A stretch of DNA of 20,648 bases from an uncultured Collinsella sp. (GTDB lineage Bacteria > Actinomycetota > Coriobacteriia > Coriobacteriales > Coriobacteriaceae), in contig CABUUG010000019.1 in the NCBI GenBank assembly GCA_902494605.1, forward strand, positions 1 to 20,648. Direction: 5' to 3'. How positions within the stretch are numbered: the stretch's first letter is position 1; each line of letters starts with the position of its first letter. The position numbers and the translations under genes were made by a program. Shown here piece by piece: positions 1 to 6,386 of this stretch. The notes beneath the pieces are model-generated. The model searched no databases. It was not told where the DNA came from and was given only the letters and a program-made list of their open reading frames with translations.

Positions 1-72
1 CGCGTCGAGGGCGCAGACGGTGGTCGACCTCAGGTGGACGTCCATCCCGAACGCGGTAGAATACTTTGGCAT
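1..72 (-). CDS. IS110-family transposase (DEDD recombinase), N-terminal fragment
   Basis: Reading the minus strand from an ATG at 72 down to the window edge gives 24 codons beginning MPKYSTAFGMDVHLRSTTV and continuing CALDA. The pattern FGMDVH...TTVCALD matches the start of IS110-family transposases, whose RuvC-like DEDD domain opens with a strand carrying the first catalytic Asp (here D11 in GMD). A GGGAGG ribosome binding site (plus-strand 78-83) lies five bases before the ATG, which supports this start. The rest of the gene lies outside the window, so intactness cannot be judged. IS110 enzymes cut and rejoin DNA with the help of an element-encoded bridge RNA. The call rests on only 24 residues. 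Another RuvC-fold protein is possible but less likely. Confidence 0.68.
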   Translation of the reverse strand, partial: MPKYSTAFGMDVHLRSTTVCALDA

Positions 73-180
73 GGGAGCCTCCCAACCTCGTTGCGGCGCG
101 GCTGCGCCTATGGCACTTCGACATCATTGTCGCAGCCCCGACCCGCGGTCACGAGCGGGGGCTCCTATCTTTTTAGTGCC
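73..180 (-). ncRNA. Candidate bridge-RNA region of the IS110 element
   Basis: The non-coding stretch directly upstream of the transposase folds extensively. Positions 112-117 (GGCACT) pair with 175-180 (AGTGCC) and enclose two hairpins: 119-123 with 128-132 (CGACA/TGTCG), and 134-163, where CCCGC/GCGGG at 142-146 and 155-159 competes with an outer AGCCCC/GGGGCT pairing. A third hairpin, GGCGC/GCGCC (95-99 with 104-108), follows. IS110 elements encode a bridge RNA with several stem-loops and guide loops in a non-coding end, typically upstream of the gene in the IS110 subgroup. Position and folding fit, but I could not identify guide loops, a clear promoter or the RNA ends. Confidence 0.35.
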
Positions 181-250
181 CTCGGATTGGGTCATAGTGT
201 CTGTCGTTACCAAAACATCGGCGTTTCCGTGGTTGGCACTTGGGTGGTAC

Positions 251-328
251 TTAGGGACGATCCTTTTGTGCCGGCACTTTGGGACACTCCTTGTCATTGG
301 CGCAAAGCAACCTGTCCCCATTGCGCCA
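251..328. repeat. REP-like intergenic repeat cluster with GGGACA cores
   Basis: Two half-sites run in the same direction, GGGACGATCCTT (254-265) and GGGACACTCCTT (281-292), separated by the palindrome GTGCCGGCAC. They are followed by a perfect 8-bp hairpin, TGGCGCAA (298-305) with TTGCGCCA (321-328), whose loop carries CCTGTCCCC, the reverse complement of the GGGGACAGG core. The same core appears in hairpins near 3281, 6890, 6986, 14199 and 19136. No coding potential was recognised in 73-456. Confidence 0.55.
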
Positions 329-358
329 TGCGGCGTGTGCCGTTAAGCGGAAGGGGTG

Positions 359-388
359 TTATTGGCGGCCTCCTTTTGGGCATACAAT
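359..388 (+). promoter_or_regulatory. Probable promoter of the adenine deaminase gene
   Basis: TTATTG (359-364) and TACAAT (383-388) are separated by 18 bases and lie about 70 bases upstream of the ade start codon. The -10 element is close to consensus and the -35 element is moderate. Transcription would begin near 395, just before the hairpin at 401-436. Confidence 0.5.
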
Positions 389-400
389 GACTATTGGTTT

Positions 401-436
401 GCTGCGGTGAAGGCCTGTCCGCTCCGCAGCTTTTTT
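401..436 (+). terminator. Terminator-like hairpin in the ade leader (candidate attenuator)
   Basis: GCTGCGG (401-407) pairs perfectly with CCGCAGC (424-430) and is followed at once by six Ts (431-436). The hairpin lies between the probable ade promoter and the ribosome binding site (445-451). A full intrinsic terminator in this position would stop most transcripts before the gene unless something prevents folding. It could instead end transcription arriving from the left, or act as a 5' stabilising hairpin. No known purine riboswitch fold was recognised in the short leader. Confidence 0.6.
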
Positions 437-456
437 CTACGGTTAAAGGAGTATGT

Positions 457-2277
457 ATGTCCGTTGAGGTCATGAGGTCTGTGATCGAGGCCGCCGAGGG
501 GCGTGTTCCCGTCGACACGCTGTTTGCCAACGCGCAGATCGTCGATGTGTACGGCCAGCGTGTGGCGCCCGGTAGCGTTGCCGTCAAGGATGGCGTGATC
601 GTCGGCGTGCTCTACGATGGTCGCGACGATGCTGCTGGCACCTACGAGGCAACTGAGGTCATCGACTGCCAGGGTCGCTATCTCGCTCCCGGTTTTATTG
701 ACGGGCATCTGCATATCGAGTCTTCGAACATCCGTCCCGCCGAGTATGCTCGCATGGCCGCGACGCGCGGTACTACCACCGCCATTGCCGACAGCCACGA
801 GATTGCCAATGTTGCCGGTCTCGACGGCTTGCGCTTTATGATCGAGGACGGCCGCCGCGCACCCATCTCCATCAAGTACATGATGCCTTCGTGCGTGCCC
901 GCGCTGCCCGACGAGCAGGCCGGTGCCGTTATTTCGGCTGCCGATATGCAGGCGTTTTTTGCCGAGCATCCGGGCGATGTCTTTGGTCTGGGCGAAATGA
1001 TGAACCTGCCGGGCGTCTTTATGGCCGACCCCGAGACCTGTGCTCGCATCGATGCTGCCAACCAGACGCCGTCCAAGCAGGTTGACGGCCACGCGCCGCT
1101 CGTTGCCGGTAAGGACCTCAACGCCTATGCCGCAGCAGGTATTATCGCCGACCACGAGTCGACGATTCCCGAGGAGGCGCTCGACAAGCTATCTCGTGGT
1201 ATGTACGTGATGCTGCGCGAAGGCACGTGCAGCCACGACCTGGCCAACCTGTCTCCGATGCTGCTGGAGAATCCTTCCCGTGCCCGCCGCTGCTGCTTTG
1301 CGACCGACGACCGCGCTCCCTCCGATGCGCTTTCGACCGGTATGATCGACAATGTCTGCCGCGTGGCTATCGAGGCCGGTATCGACCCCGTGGTCGCCAT
1401 CTCCATGGCGTCCCTTTCCACGGCTGAGGCATTTGGTCTGGACCACGGATGCCGCGACCCGCACGAGCTCCGCGGTGCGATTGCCCCGGGCAAGCGTGCC
1501 GACCTGCTGGTGCTCAATGACCTGACGTTTGCCACGGCTCCGCATCGCGTATATGCCGCCGGTGCCCTGGTGGCGCAGGACGGCACCTTTGTGGGCGAGA
1601 TCGCACCCGAGATGGCCGAGGTTGCGGCCCTTGCCGATGAGCTGCGCGCCTCTGTTAGGCTGCCGAAGCTTTCGCTCGACGTATTCGACTATGCCTTTAA
1701 GCCGGGCGAGGCCGTGATCGACGTGGTGCCGGGTAAGGCCATCACGGGTATGGCTCGCCCCGAGAACGCCGAGGGCCTGCGCCGCATTATGCTGATTGAG
1801 CGCCACGGCCGCGGTGTGTCACAGCAGGCCGAGGGCGCCGACGGCGATGGTCCTGCGGGCCTGGGTCTTGTTGGCAAGCATATCGGTCGTGGCTGGGTGC
1901 GCGGCTTTACCATCACGGGCGGCGCTATCGCCTCGACGATTGGCCACGACTCGCACAACGTGTGCGTAGTGGGCGACAACGCCGCTGATATGATGGCTGC
2001 CGTTGAGGCCGTGGGCCAGGGTGGTCACGTGCTGGTGCGCAACGGCGAGGTCGTGGCGCGCATTCCGCTGGCGCTCGGTGGCCTGATGAGCGAAGGCACT
2101 GCCGAAGACGTCGCGGCGCAGCACGACGACTTTATGGTCAAGGCGCGCGCCATGGGTATTGAGCCGCCGCTCGACCCCATCATGGGCATCATCTTCCTGC
2201 CCCTGCCGGTCATCCCAACGCTCCGCATCCGCCCCGAGGGCATGTTTGACGTTACAACCTTCACCTACGCCGACTAG
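457..2277 (+). CDS. ade: Adenine deaminase
   Basis: This 606-residue protein belongs to the amidohydrolase superfamily and matches bacterial adenine deaminase (AdeC type), which converts adenine to hypoxanthine and ammonia in purine salvage in the cytosol. The metal-binding HxH motif is in GFIDGHLHIESS (H84, H86). Further family motifs are HEIAN, VDGHAPLVAG (209-218), CFATDDRAP (280-288, including an Asp pair) and GHDSHN (496-501) in the C-terminal domain characteristic of this enzyme. Length is near the family norm of about 580-600. An upstream in-frame ATG at 394 exists, but the start at 457 has an AAAGGAG site five bases before it and keeps the leader hairpin out of the gene. It appears to be a single-gene unit, possibly attenuated by that hairpin. 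Confidence 0.93.
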   Translation: MSVEVMRSVIEAAEGRVPVDTLFANAQIVDVYGQRVAPGSVAVKDGVIVGVLYDGRDDAAGTYEATEVIDCQGRYLAPGFIDGHLHIESSNIRPAEYARMAATRGTTTAIADSHEIANVAGLDGLRFMIEDGRRAPISIKYMMPSCVPALPDEQAGAVISAADMQAFFAEHPGDVFGLGEMMNLPGVFMADPETCARIDAANQTPSKQVDGHAPLVAGKDLNAYAAAGIIADHESTIPEEALDKLSRGMYVMLREGTCSHDLANLSPMLLENPSRARRCCFATDDRAPSDALSTGMIDNVCRVAIEAGIDPVVAISMASLSTAEAFGLDHGCRDPHELRGAIAPGKRADLLVLNDLTFATAPHRVYAAGALVAQDGTFVGEIAPEMAEVAALADELRASVRLPKLSLDVFDYAFKPGEAVIDVVPGKAITGMARPENAEGLRRIMLIERHGRGVSQQAEGADGDGPAGLGLVGKHIGRGWVRGFTITGGAIASTIGHDSHNVCVVGDNAADMMAAVEAVGQGGHVLVRNGEVVARIPLALGGLMSEGTAEDVAAQHDDFMVKARAMGIEPPLDPIMGIIFLPLPVIPTLRIRPEGMFDVTTFTYAD

Positions 2278-2340
2278 TCATCGGGGACGTTCTTAAACGA
2301 CTGGCCGTCGGGGTGGCGTGTCGCCTGACGCCGCGACCGT

Positions 2341-2377
2341 AGGACCTCTGGCATGTGTGAGCTATTTGCCAGGTCCT
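2341..2377 (+). repeat. Bulged hairpin downstream of ade
   Basis: AGGACC (2341-2346) and TGGCA (2349-2353) pair with TGCCA (2367-2371) and GGTCCT (2372-2377), giving 11 base pairs interrupted by a two-base bulge. Only TTGT follows, so it is a weak terminator at best. The preceding stretch holds the near-repeats GTCATCGGGGACG (2277-2289) and GCCGTCGGGGTGG, which resemble the GGGGAC core of the intergenic repeat family. No gene is seen in 2278-2475. Confidence 0.4.
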
Positions 2378-2408
2378 TGTAACGTTTACGCCCGCGGAGT
2401 CTTATTTG

Positions 2409-2474
2409 AGCTCCCTTTGGGTACGTTGGAATCGGATACACGTTCGATTCCAACAAGCCCGAAGGGAGCTTTTC
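2409..2474 (+). promoter_or_regulatory. Two-tier leader hairpin that includes the ribosome binding site of the HAD gene
   Basis: An outer helix, AGCTCCCTTTGGG (2409-2421) with CCCGAAGGGAGCT (2458-2470), has a single G-T pair. It encloses a perfect 10-bp inner helix, GTTGGAATCG (2425-2434) with CGATTCCAAC (2445-2454). TTTT-C follows directly, then the ATG at 2476. The 3' strand of the outer helix contains AAGGGAG (2462-2468), the ribosome binding site of the downstream gene. It therefore looks both like an intrinsic terminator and like a site-sequestering switch. A weak promoter, TTGTAA (2377-2382) with TCTTAT (2400-2405), would start transcription within the outer helix. Confidence 0.6.
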
Positions 2475-2475
2475 T

Positions 2476-3270
2476 ATGTTTAAACTGATTGCATCCGATA
2501 TGGACGGTACGTTGCTTGATGAGAATAGCCAGGTACCGCCCGAGACATATGAGCTGATTGAGGCCCTGCGCGAGCGCGGCGTGCACTTTGCTGCGTCCTC
2601 GGGCCGCCGTTACGACCGCCTATGCGAGTTCTTTGCGCCCGTGGTCGACAAAATGGACTTTGTCGCGGCGAATGGTGCGCAGGTCTATGCAGAAGGGGTC
2701 GAGGTCGATCGCGAGGTATATTCGCATCTCGCCGTCCGCAAGCTCGCACGCACGGTCAAGATGTTTCCTAACATGCATCTGGCGCTCTTTGATCGCACCA
2801 AGTCCTTTTTGCTCGACGACGAGGACAAATTTGTCCGCGAGATCGACAAAGATCTGCCCAACGCCGAACGCATTTGGGGACTGCCCGATCCGCATGTGAA
2901 TATCATCAAGGCATCGATTATCTGCGATGACGGCAACGTGATGGACAACGCCTACGTGTTGCAGCGCGAGCTGGGCGGCCTGTTCTCTTTCGCGCCTTCG
3001 GGCAACGCGTGGATCGATGCCATGCAGCCCGGTGTGTCGAAGGCCTCGGGCATCGCACAGCTCATGGAGCACTATGGCGTCGAACGCGACGAGGTCATGG
3101 CGTTTGGCGACTCGATGAACGACTACGAGATCATTCGCTTTGTCGGCACGGGCTGCGCGATGGAAAACGCGCGCCCCGCGCTCAAGGCAGTCGCCGATCG
3201 CGTGGTGGGGTGCAACCGCGACCACGCCGTCCAGCAGGAGCTCCGTCGCGTGCTGGAGAGTCTCGCCTAA
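2476..3270 (+). CDS. HAD-superfamily phosphatase, Cof/IIB type
   Basis: This is a 264-residue cytosolic hydrolase. Motif I is SDMDGTLL with D8 as nucleophile and D10 as acid/base. Motif II is in AASSGRR, and motif IV is GDSMND with D212 and D216 as Mg2+ ligands. The region between motifs II and IV is the type IIB cap, which sets substrate choice. Members of this group dephosphorylate sugar phosphates, phosphorylated cofactors or nucleotides, and the exact substrate cannot be read from sequence. The start at 2476 has AAGGGAG seven bases upstream, within the leader hairpin. A second Cof-type HAD gene lies downstream in the opposite direction, and the two proteins differ clearly, so this is not a recent duplication. 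Confidence 0.88.
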   Translation: MFKLIASDMDGTLLDENSQVPPETYELIEALRERGVHFAASSGRRYDRLCEFFAPVVDKMDFVAANGAQVYAEGVEVDREVYSHLAVRKLARTVKMFPNMHLALFDRTKSFLLDDEDKFVREIDKDLPNAERIWGLPDPHVNIIKASIICDDGNVMDNAYVLQRELGGLFSFAPSGNAWIDAMQPGVSKASGIAQLMEHYGVERDEVMAFGDSMNDYEIIRFVGTGCAMENARPALKAVADRVVGCNRDHAVQQELRRVLESLA

Positions 3271-3280
3271 TTCGGCAGAT

Positions 3281-3318
3281 GGGGACAGTCCTTGCGGCGC
3301 CCCGCGAAGAGTGTCCCC
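3281..3318. repeat. REP-like hairpin between convergent genes
   Basis: GGGGACA (3281-3287) pairs with TGTCCCC (3312-3318), and inside it CTTGCGG (3291-3297) pairs with CCGCGAAG (3302-3309) with one bulged base. No T-run follows on either strand, so it is not a standard terminator although it sits between two convergent genes. It belongs with the GGGACA-core hairpins elsewhere in the window. Confidence 0.6.
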
Positions 3319-3347
3319 AAATTAGCTACCCTGCCGGGTTGCTGTTG

Positions 3348-4190
3348 CTAGGCGAGGGCGTCCATGATGGTGCGGGCGACGCCGTCGTGGTCGTTGTCGT
3401 ATTCGGTGATGGCGTCGGCGGCCTCGCGGTCCTCGGGCTCGGCGTTGATCATGGCCATGCCATGGCCCGCTGCCTGCAGCATGGGGATGTCGTTGATGTT
3501 GTCGCCGAACGCCCAGGCGTCGGCGAGACGCTCGCCTAAGTGCTCGCATAGCCACGTGAGGGCCGTTCCCTTGGTGGCGCCCTCGCCCATGACCTCGATA
3601 TTCATGGCGTACGAACGTGTGACCTCAATGCCTCCGAGCGTGTCGAGCTCAGCCGCGATGGCGTCGCGATCGGCCGGGTCGTGCCAGTACATGGCGATGC
3701 GTTCGAGCGTCTCGACCTCGTCGATCTTGCTGTCGATATCCATGTCGATCGGTGTTCGTGTGCGCTTGAGCGAAGCCGCGATGTGGGGGTCGCCGCCGCA
3801 GAATTCGTCCAGGCGCGTGTAGAGCGAGCGGGGGAGGAAGCACTGCCCATCTGCGAAGATATCGAAGGTCACATCGTGGCCGGCGGCGATGCGATGGATG
3901 CGATGGGCAATGCCGCAATCGAGCGGACGGCTCAAGATGCACGTGGCGCGCGAGGCGTCGGTGGGCACATCGTCGTCGAGCTGCCAGACGCTGGCGCCAT
4001 TGGCGCAGACGGCATAGTGCACGGCGGGATGGGCGAGGATGGGCTCAAAGATGCCCGACAGCGGACGTCCCGTGCAGGGCACAAATTCAATCCCGCGTCG
4101 AGCGAGCTCGTCGAGCATCGCCCAGGTGGCATCGCTCATCTGCTTATCGCTCGTCAACAGCGTTCCATCCATATCGGAAAACACAATCAT
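3348..4190 (-). CDS. HAD-superfamily phosphatase, Cof/IIB type
   Basis: This is a 280-residue cytosolic hydrolase beginning MIVFSDMDGTLLTSDKQ. D6 and D8 are the catalytic aspartates of motif I. VPCTGRP holds the motif II Thr, and GDNINDIPM (229-237) supplies the metal-binding D230 and D234. The middle third is the IIB cap domain. The substrate is unknown, and phosphosugars or nucleotide cofactors are typical for the family. The ATG at 4190 is preceded on the minus strand by AAAGGG about eleven bases away. The gene lies just beyond the citrate synthase terminator, so it probably depends on read-through or on a promoter I could not identify. It converges on the other HAD gene. Confidence 0.87.
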   Translation of the reverse strand: MIVFSDMDGTLLTSDKQMSDATWAMLDELARRGIEFVPCTGRPLSGIFEPILAHPAVHYAVCANGASVWQLDDDVPTDASRATCILSRPLDCGIAHRIHRIAAGHDVTFDIFADGQCFLPRSLYTRLDEFCGGDPHIAASLKRTRTPIDMDIDSKIDEVETLERIAMYWHDPADRDAIAAELDTLGGIEVTRSYAMNIEVMGEGATKGTALTWLCEHLGERLADAWAFGDNINDIPMLQAAGHGMAMINAEPEDREAADAITEYDNDHDGVARTIMDALA

Positions 4191-4214
4191 TTGATGCAGC
4201 CCTTTCTGCTGGCA

Positions 4215-4254
4215 TAAAAAGCGTGGCCGAGGGCAGTGATTCCCTGGCCACGCT
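4215..4254 (-). terminator. Intrinsic terminator of the citrate synthase unit
   Basis: Read on the minus strand, AGCGTGGCC pairs perfectly with GGCCACGCT (plus-strand 4246-4254 with 4220-4228). An extra AGGG/CCCT pairing continues inside, and TTTTTA follows. It lies 24 bases after the citrate synthase stop codon. Confidence 0.85.
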
Positions 4255-4277
4255 CGAGTTCTATAACGGTCCGCGTC

Positions 4278-5696
4278 CTAGCGGTCGGCGAGCGGCTTGT
4301 ACTCCAGCGGCTCGATAACCGGGCGATAAGCCGGGCGAATAATGCGGTGCGCGCAGAAGAGCTCTTCCATGCGGTGCGCCGACCAGCCGGCCATGCGGGC
4401 GACGGCGAATAGCGGCGTAAAAAGCGTCTCGGGTACGCCGAGCATCTTGTAGATAAAGCCTGTGTACAGGTCGATGTTGGCGCAGATGGGCTTGGTCATG
4501 CCGTGGTCGCGCATCACCTGCGGTGCCAGGCGCTCAATGCGCTCGATGAGCGCGAACTCATCGCCCAGGTCCTTCTTGGCGGCAAGCGTGCGCGCGTAAC
4601 GGCGGCACACCTCGGCGCGCGGGTCGCTCAGCGTGTAGACGGCGTGGCCCATACCGTAGATGAGGCCCGTGCCGTCGAAGGCCTGCTTGTCGAGGATCTT
4701 GCCCAGGTAGGCTGCGACCTCGTCCTCGTCCTCCCAATTGGAGACATGTGCACGGATGTCCTCGTGCATGGACACGACCTTGGCGTTGGCGCCGCCGTGA
4801 CGCGGGCCCTTGAGCGAGCCGATGGCCGCGGCGTAGGCGGAATACGGGTCGGTGGCCGAGGAAGACAGCACGCGGCAGGCAAACGTGGAGTTGTTGCCGC
4901 CGCCGTGCTCGGCATGCAGCATGAGCATCACGTCGAGCAGCATGGCTTCGTCGCGGGTGAATGCCATGCCGCCGCGCAACACCTGCAGGATGGTCTCGGC
5001 GGTGGAGAGACCGGGTGTGGGATGCGGTACATGAACCTCGGAGCCGCGGCGCTTGGCGACCGAGGCCATATGCGCGAAGGCGGCGATGCGGGGGAGACGG
5101 GCGAGCATGGAGATGGCGACGTCGATTTCGTGCTCGGGTGTAATGGCGTCGGGCTCGGCGTCGAAGGCGTAGAGCAGCAGCACGGCGCGCTGAAGCACAT
5201 TCATGATGCTCGACGACACCGTGGTCATGGGGAACTCTTTGACGTACTCGTCGCTCAGGTGCCTAAAAGCGCCCAGACGTCCGCAAAAACCGTCGAGTTC
5301 CTCTTTGTTGGGCAGCGAGCCCGTGATGAGCAGGTAGGCGACCTCTTCGTAACCGTAGCGATTCTCGGCCTGGGCGTTGTTGACCAGGTCCTCGATGCTG
5401 TAGCCGCGCAGCGTAAGCTTGCCCTGGTCGGGCACGACTTTGCCGTCGACCTTGTTGTAGCCGTGCACGTCCGAGATGCGGGTAAGGCCCGCGACCACGC
5501 CCGAGCCGTCGGCGTTGCGCAGGCCGCGCTTGACGTTATGCTCTACGAACAGGCCCTCGTCGTACGGGGCGGTCGGCAGGCCGTGGTAGAGGTTTTCGCT
5601 TTCGGGCGAAATCTGACGGCTCGCCTCGTAATCCAGAACCAGGCGGCTCAGGTGATCGTCGAAGCGGTAGTAGATTTTCTTGGCGTCGTAGGCCAT
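4278..5696 (-). CDS. gltA: Citrate synthase
   Basis: This 472-residue protein is a citrate synthase of the common (Si) family, which condenses oxaloacetate and acetyl-CoA to citrate in the cytosol. The three active-site residues are visible: H264 in LHAEHGGGNNS, H351 in GMGHAVYTLSDPR and D409 in NIDLYTGFIY. ARMAGWSAHRMEEL near the C-terminus is the usual CoA/citrate-binding segment. It is longer than the roughly 430 residues of many homologues, mostly because of an N-terminal segment. A 2-methylcitrate synthase cannot be excluded from sequence alone, but no prp genes are nearby. The start at 5696 has GGAGAGGAG about six bases before it. The ACT-domain gene lies 77 bp upstream in the same direction with no terminator between, so the two may be cotranscribed. 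In an anaerobe it most likely feeds glutamate synthesis. Confidence 0.92.
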   Translation of the reverse strand: MAYDAKKIYYRFDDHLSRLVLDYEASRQISPESENLYHGLPTAPYDEGLFVEHNVKRGLRNADGSGVVAGLTRISDVHGYNKVDGKVVPDQGKLTLRGYSIEDLVNNAQAENRYGYEEVAYLLITGSLPNKEELDGFCGRLGAFRHLSDEYVKEFPMTTVSSSIMNVLQRAVLLLYAFDAEPDAITPEHEIDVAISMLARLPRIAAFAHMASVAKRRGSEVHVPHPTPGLSTAETILQVLRGGMAFTRDEAMLLDVMLMLHAEHGGGNNSTFACRVLSSSATDPYSAYAAAIGSLKGPRHGGANAKVVSMHEDIRAHVSNWEDEDEVAAYLGKILDKQAFDGTGLIYGMGHAVYTLSDPRAEVCRRYARTLAAKKDLGDEFALIERIERLAPQVMRDHGMTKPICANIDLYTGFIYKMLGVPETLFTPLFAVARMAGWSAHRMEELFCAHRIIRPAYRPVIEPLEYKPLADR

Positions 5697-5773
5697 GCGC
5701 GCTCCTCTCCGGTCCGCTTTGGGGCCGCGCGCTTGGACGATATGACGTCAAGCTGCCCCGAGCGGCTTGTTCC

Positions 5774-6061
5774 CTACAGGCGGTACATAAAGTTAAAGAC
5801 GTCCTCGCGCTGGATGGACACGTTGACGCCCGAAAGCTCGCCGGCCTCGGCCAGCGCCTTCTGCAGCTCGGCGAAGTCGAGCTTGGACTCGGCGGTGTCG
5901 GCCAGCATGGTCATGGTGAAGATGCCCTCGATAATGGACTGCGTGATGTCGCGGATGTCGACGTTGGCCTCGCCCAGAACACGGGTGACGCCGGCGACGA
6001 TGCCGGGGCGGTTCTTGCCAAGGACGGTGATGACGATGCGGGAGGACGAGATCTCGGCCAT
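5774..6061 (-). CDS. ACT-domain protein, UPF0237 type
   Basis: This 95-residue protein begins MAEISSSRIVITVLGKNRPG. The signature GKNRPGIVAGVTRVLGEANVDI (residues 15-36) is an ACT-domain ligand-binding loop and helix, and length and ending match the UPF0237 family of stand-alone ACT proteins. ACT domains bind amino acids or other small ligands and usually act as regulatory dimers. The ligand and target here are unknown. The reading frame is open further upstream, but the ATG at 6061 has GAAAGGG six bases before it and the protein begins exactly at the conserved domain. It precedes citrate synthase on the same strand, so a link to control of that enzyme or of amino-acid synthesis is possible but unproven. 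Confidence 0.85.
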   Translation of the reverse strand: MAEISSSRIVITVLGKNRPGIVAGVTRVLGEANVDIRDITQSIIEGIFTMTMLADTAESKLDFAELQKALAEAGELSGVNVSIQREDVFNFMYRL

Positions 6062-6107
6062 GGGAAACCCTTTCGCGTGGTTGCGGCGCGCGGGGCGCTC
6101 CGCTACG

Positions 6108-6128
6108 GTACAGTGTTCATCATTGTAC
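6108..6128 (-). promoter_or_regulatory. Inverted repeat overlapping a likely -10 element of the ACT-gltA unit
   Basis: GTACAGTG (6108-6115) and CATTGTAC (6121-6128) form an 8-bp inverted repeat with one G-T pair and a 5-base spacer. The right half, read on the minus strand, contains TACAAT, a good -10 element about 60 bases upstream of the ACT gene start. A TTGACG lies only 9 bases before it, which is too close to be its -35 element. The repeat could be a repressor site on the promoter or a hairpin at the transcript start. Confidence 0.35.
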
Positions 6129-6273
6129 CTGTCTGGCGTCAAAAAGGGTGTGCTTGCTGCGGCGTTACACGTCTGCAACATGGGAGAAGGGGCAAAGGCG
6201 CCCGTTTGCCGCGATTCGTCGTGTCGTCTGCCGTGTCTTGGGCGCGCCGCACAACGCAAAGACCGTGAACCTT

Positions 6274-6302
6274 TTGTGGGACGCGCGGCGCCGTGGTACC
6301 AT
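6274..6302 (+). promoter_or_regulatory. Promoter of rpmE
   Basis: TTGTGG (6274-6279) and TACCAT (6297-6302) are separated by 17 bases. Transcription would start near 6309 and leave a leader of about 78 bases before the L31 start codon. The region 6062-6273 between the divergent genes contains the inverted repeat at 6108-6128 and otherwise nothing I recognise. Confidence 0.55.
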
Positions 6303-6308
6303 AGCCGA

Positions 6309-6386
6309 GTTTGTTGTCTTGGTCGGAAACCAAGACGCCTTATGCGCTGATCGGTAACCAGCGCCTGACCAATAAGGAGTCCTACC
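6309..6386 (+). ncRNA. L31 ribosomal-protein leader (candidate autoregulatory RNA)
   Basis: The leader contains two hairpins. The first is GTCTTGGT (6316-6323) with ACCAAGAC (6329-6336), closing a CGGAA loop. The second is GCGCTG (6344-6349) with CAGCGC (6359-6364), whose loop resembles the first (ATCGGTAAC). CCTTAT (6338-6343) can pair with ATAAGG (6372-6377), which overlaps the ribosome binding site AAGGAG (6374-6379). This makes an extended stem around hairpin two that would block translation. L31 leader motifs, including a coriobacterial class, have been described and are thought to bind L31 for feedback control. I assign it by position and structure, not by a covariance-model search. Confidence 0.6.

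Larger units (their letters stand above)
1..250 (-). mobile_element. 5' end of an IS110-type insertion sequence (right border uncertain)
   Basis: The element is inferred from the transposase start at 72 and the roughly 180 bp of non-coding, folded DNA upstream of it. IS110 elements usually have no terminal inverted repeats and make little or no target duplication, so the border cannot be read directly. I place it near 250 because the next sequence (251-330) looks like the intergenic repeat family found elsewhere in the window. The border is a guess. Confidence 0.4.

Noticed and set aside
35..62. A TGGACG-16-TAGAAT promoter pattern on the plus strand.
   Set aside because: It lies inside the minus-strand IS110 transposase start and has no gene after it at a suitable distance. 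I treat it as chance.
134..175. A plus-strand terminator (GC hairpin followed by CTATCTTTTT).
   Set aside because: No plus-strand gene precedes it in the window, and the hairpin fits better as part of the folded region upstream of the minus-strand transposase. It could still act as a terminator.
20..390. Two overlapping plus-strand open frames of 108 and 118 codons.
   Set aside because: They have no recognisable protein features and cross the transposase start and repeat hairpins.
4503..6350. A 615-codon plus-strand frame opposite citrate synthase and the ACT gene.
   Set aside because: It is a codon-bias shadow. Both minus-strand genes have motifs and ribosome binding sites.
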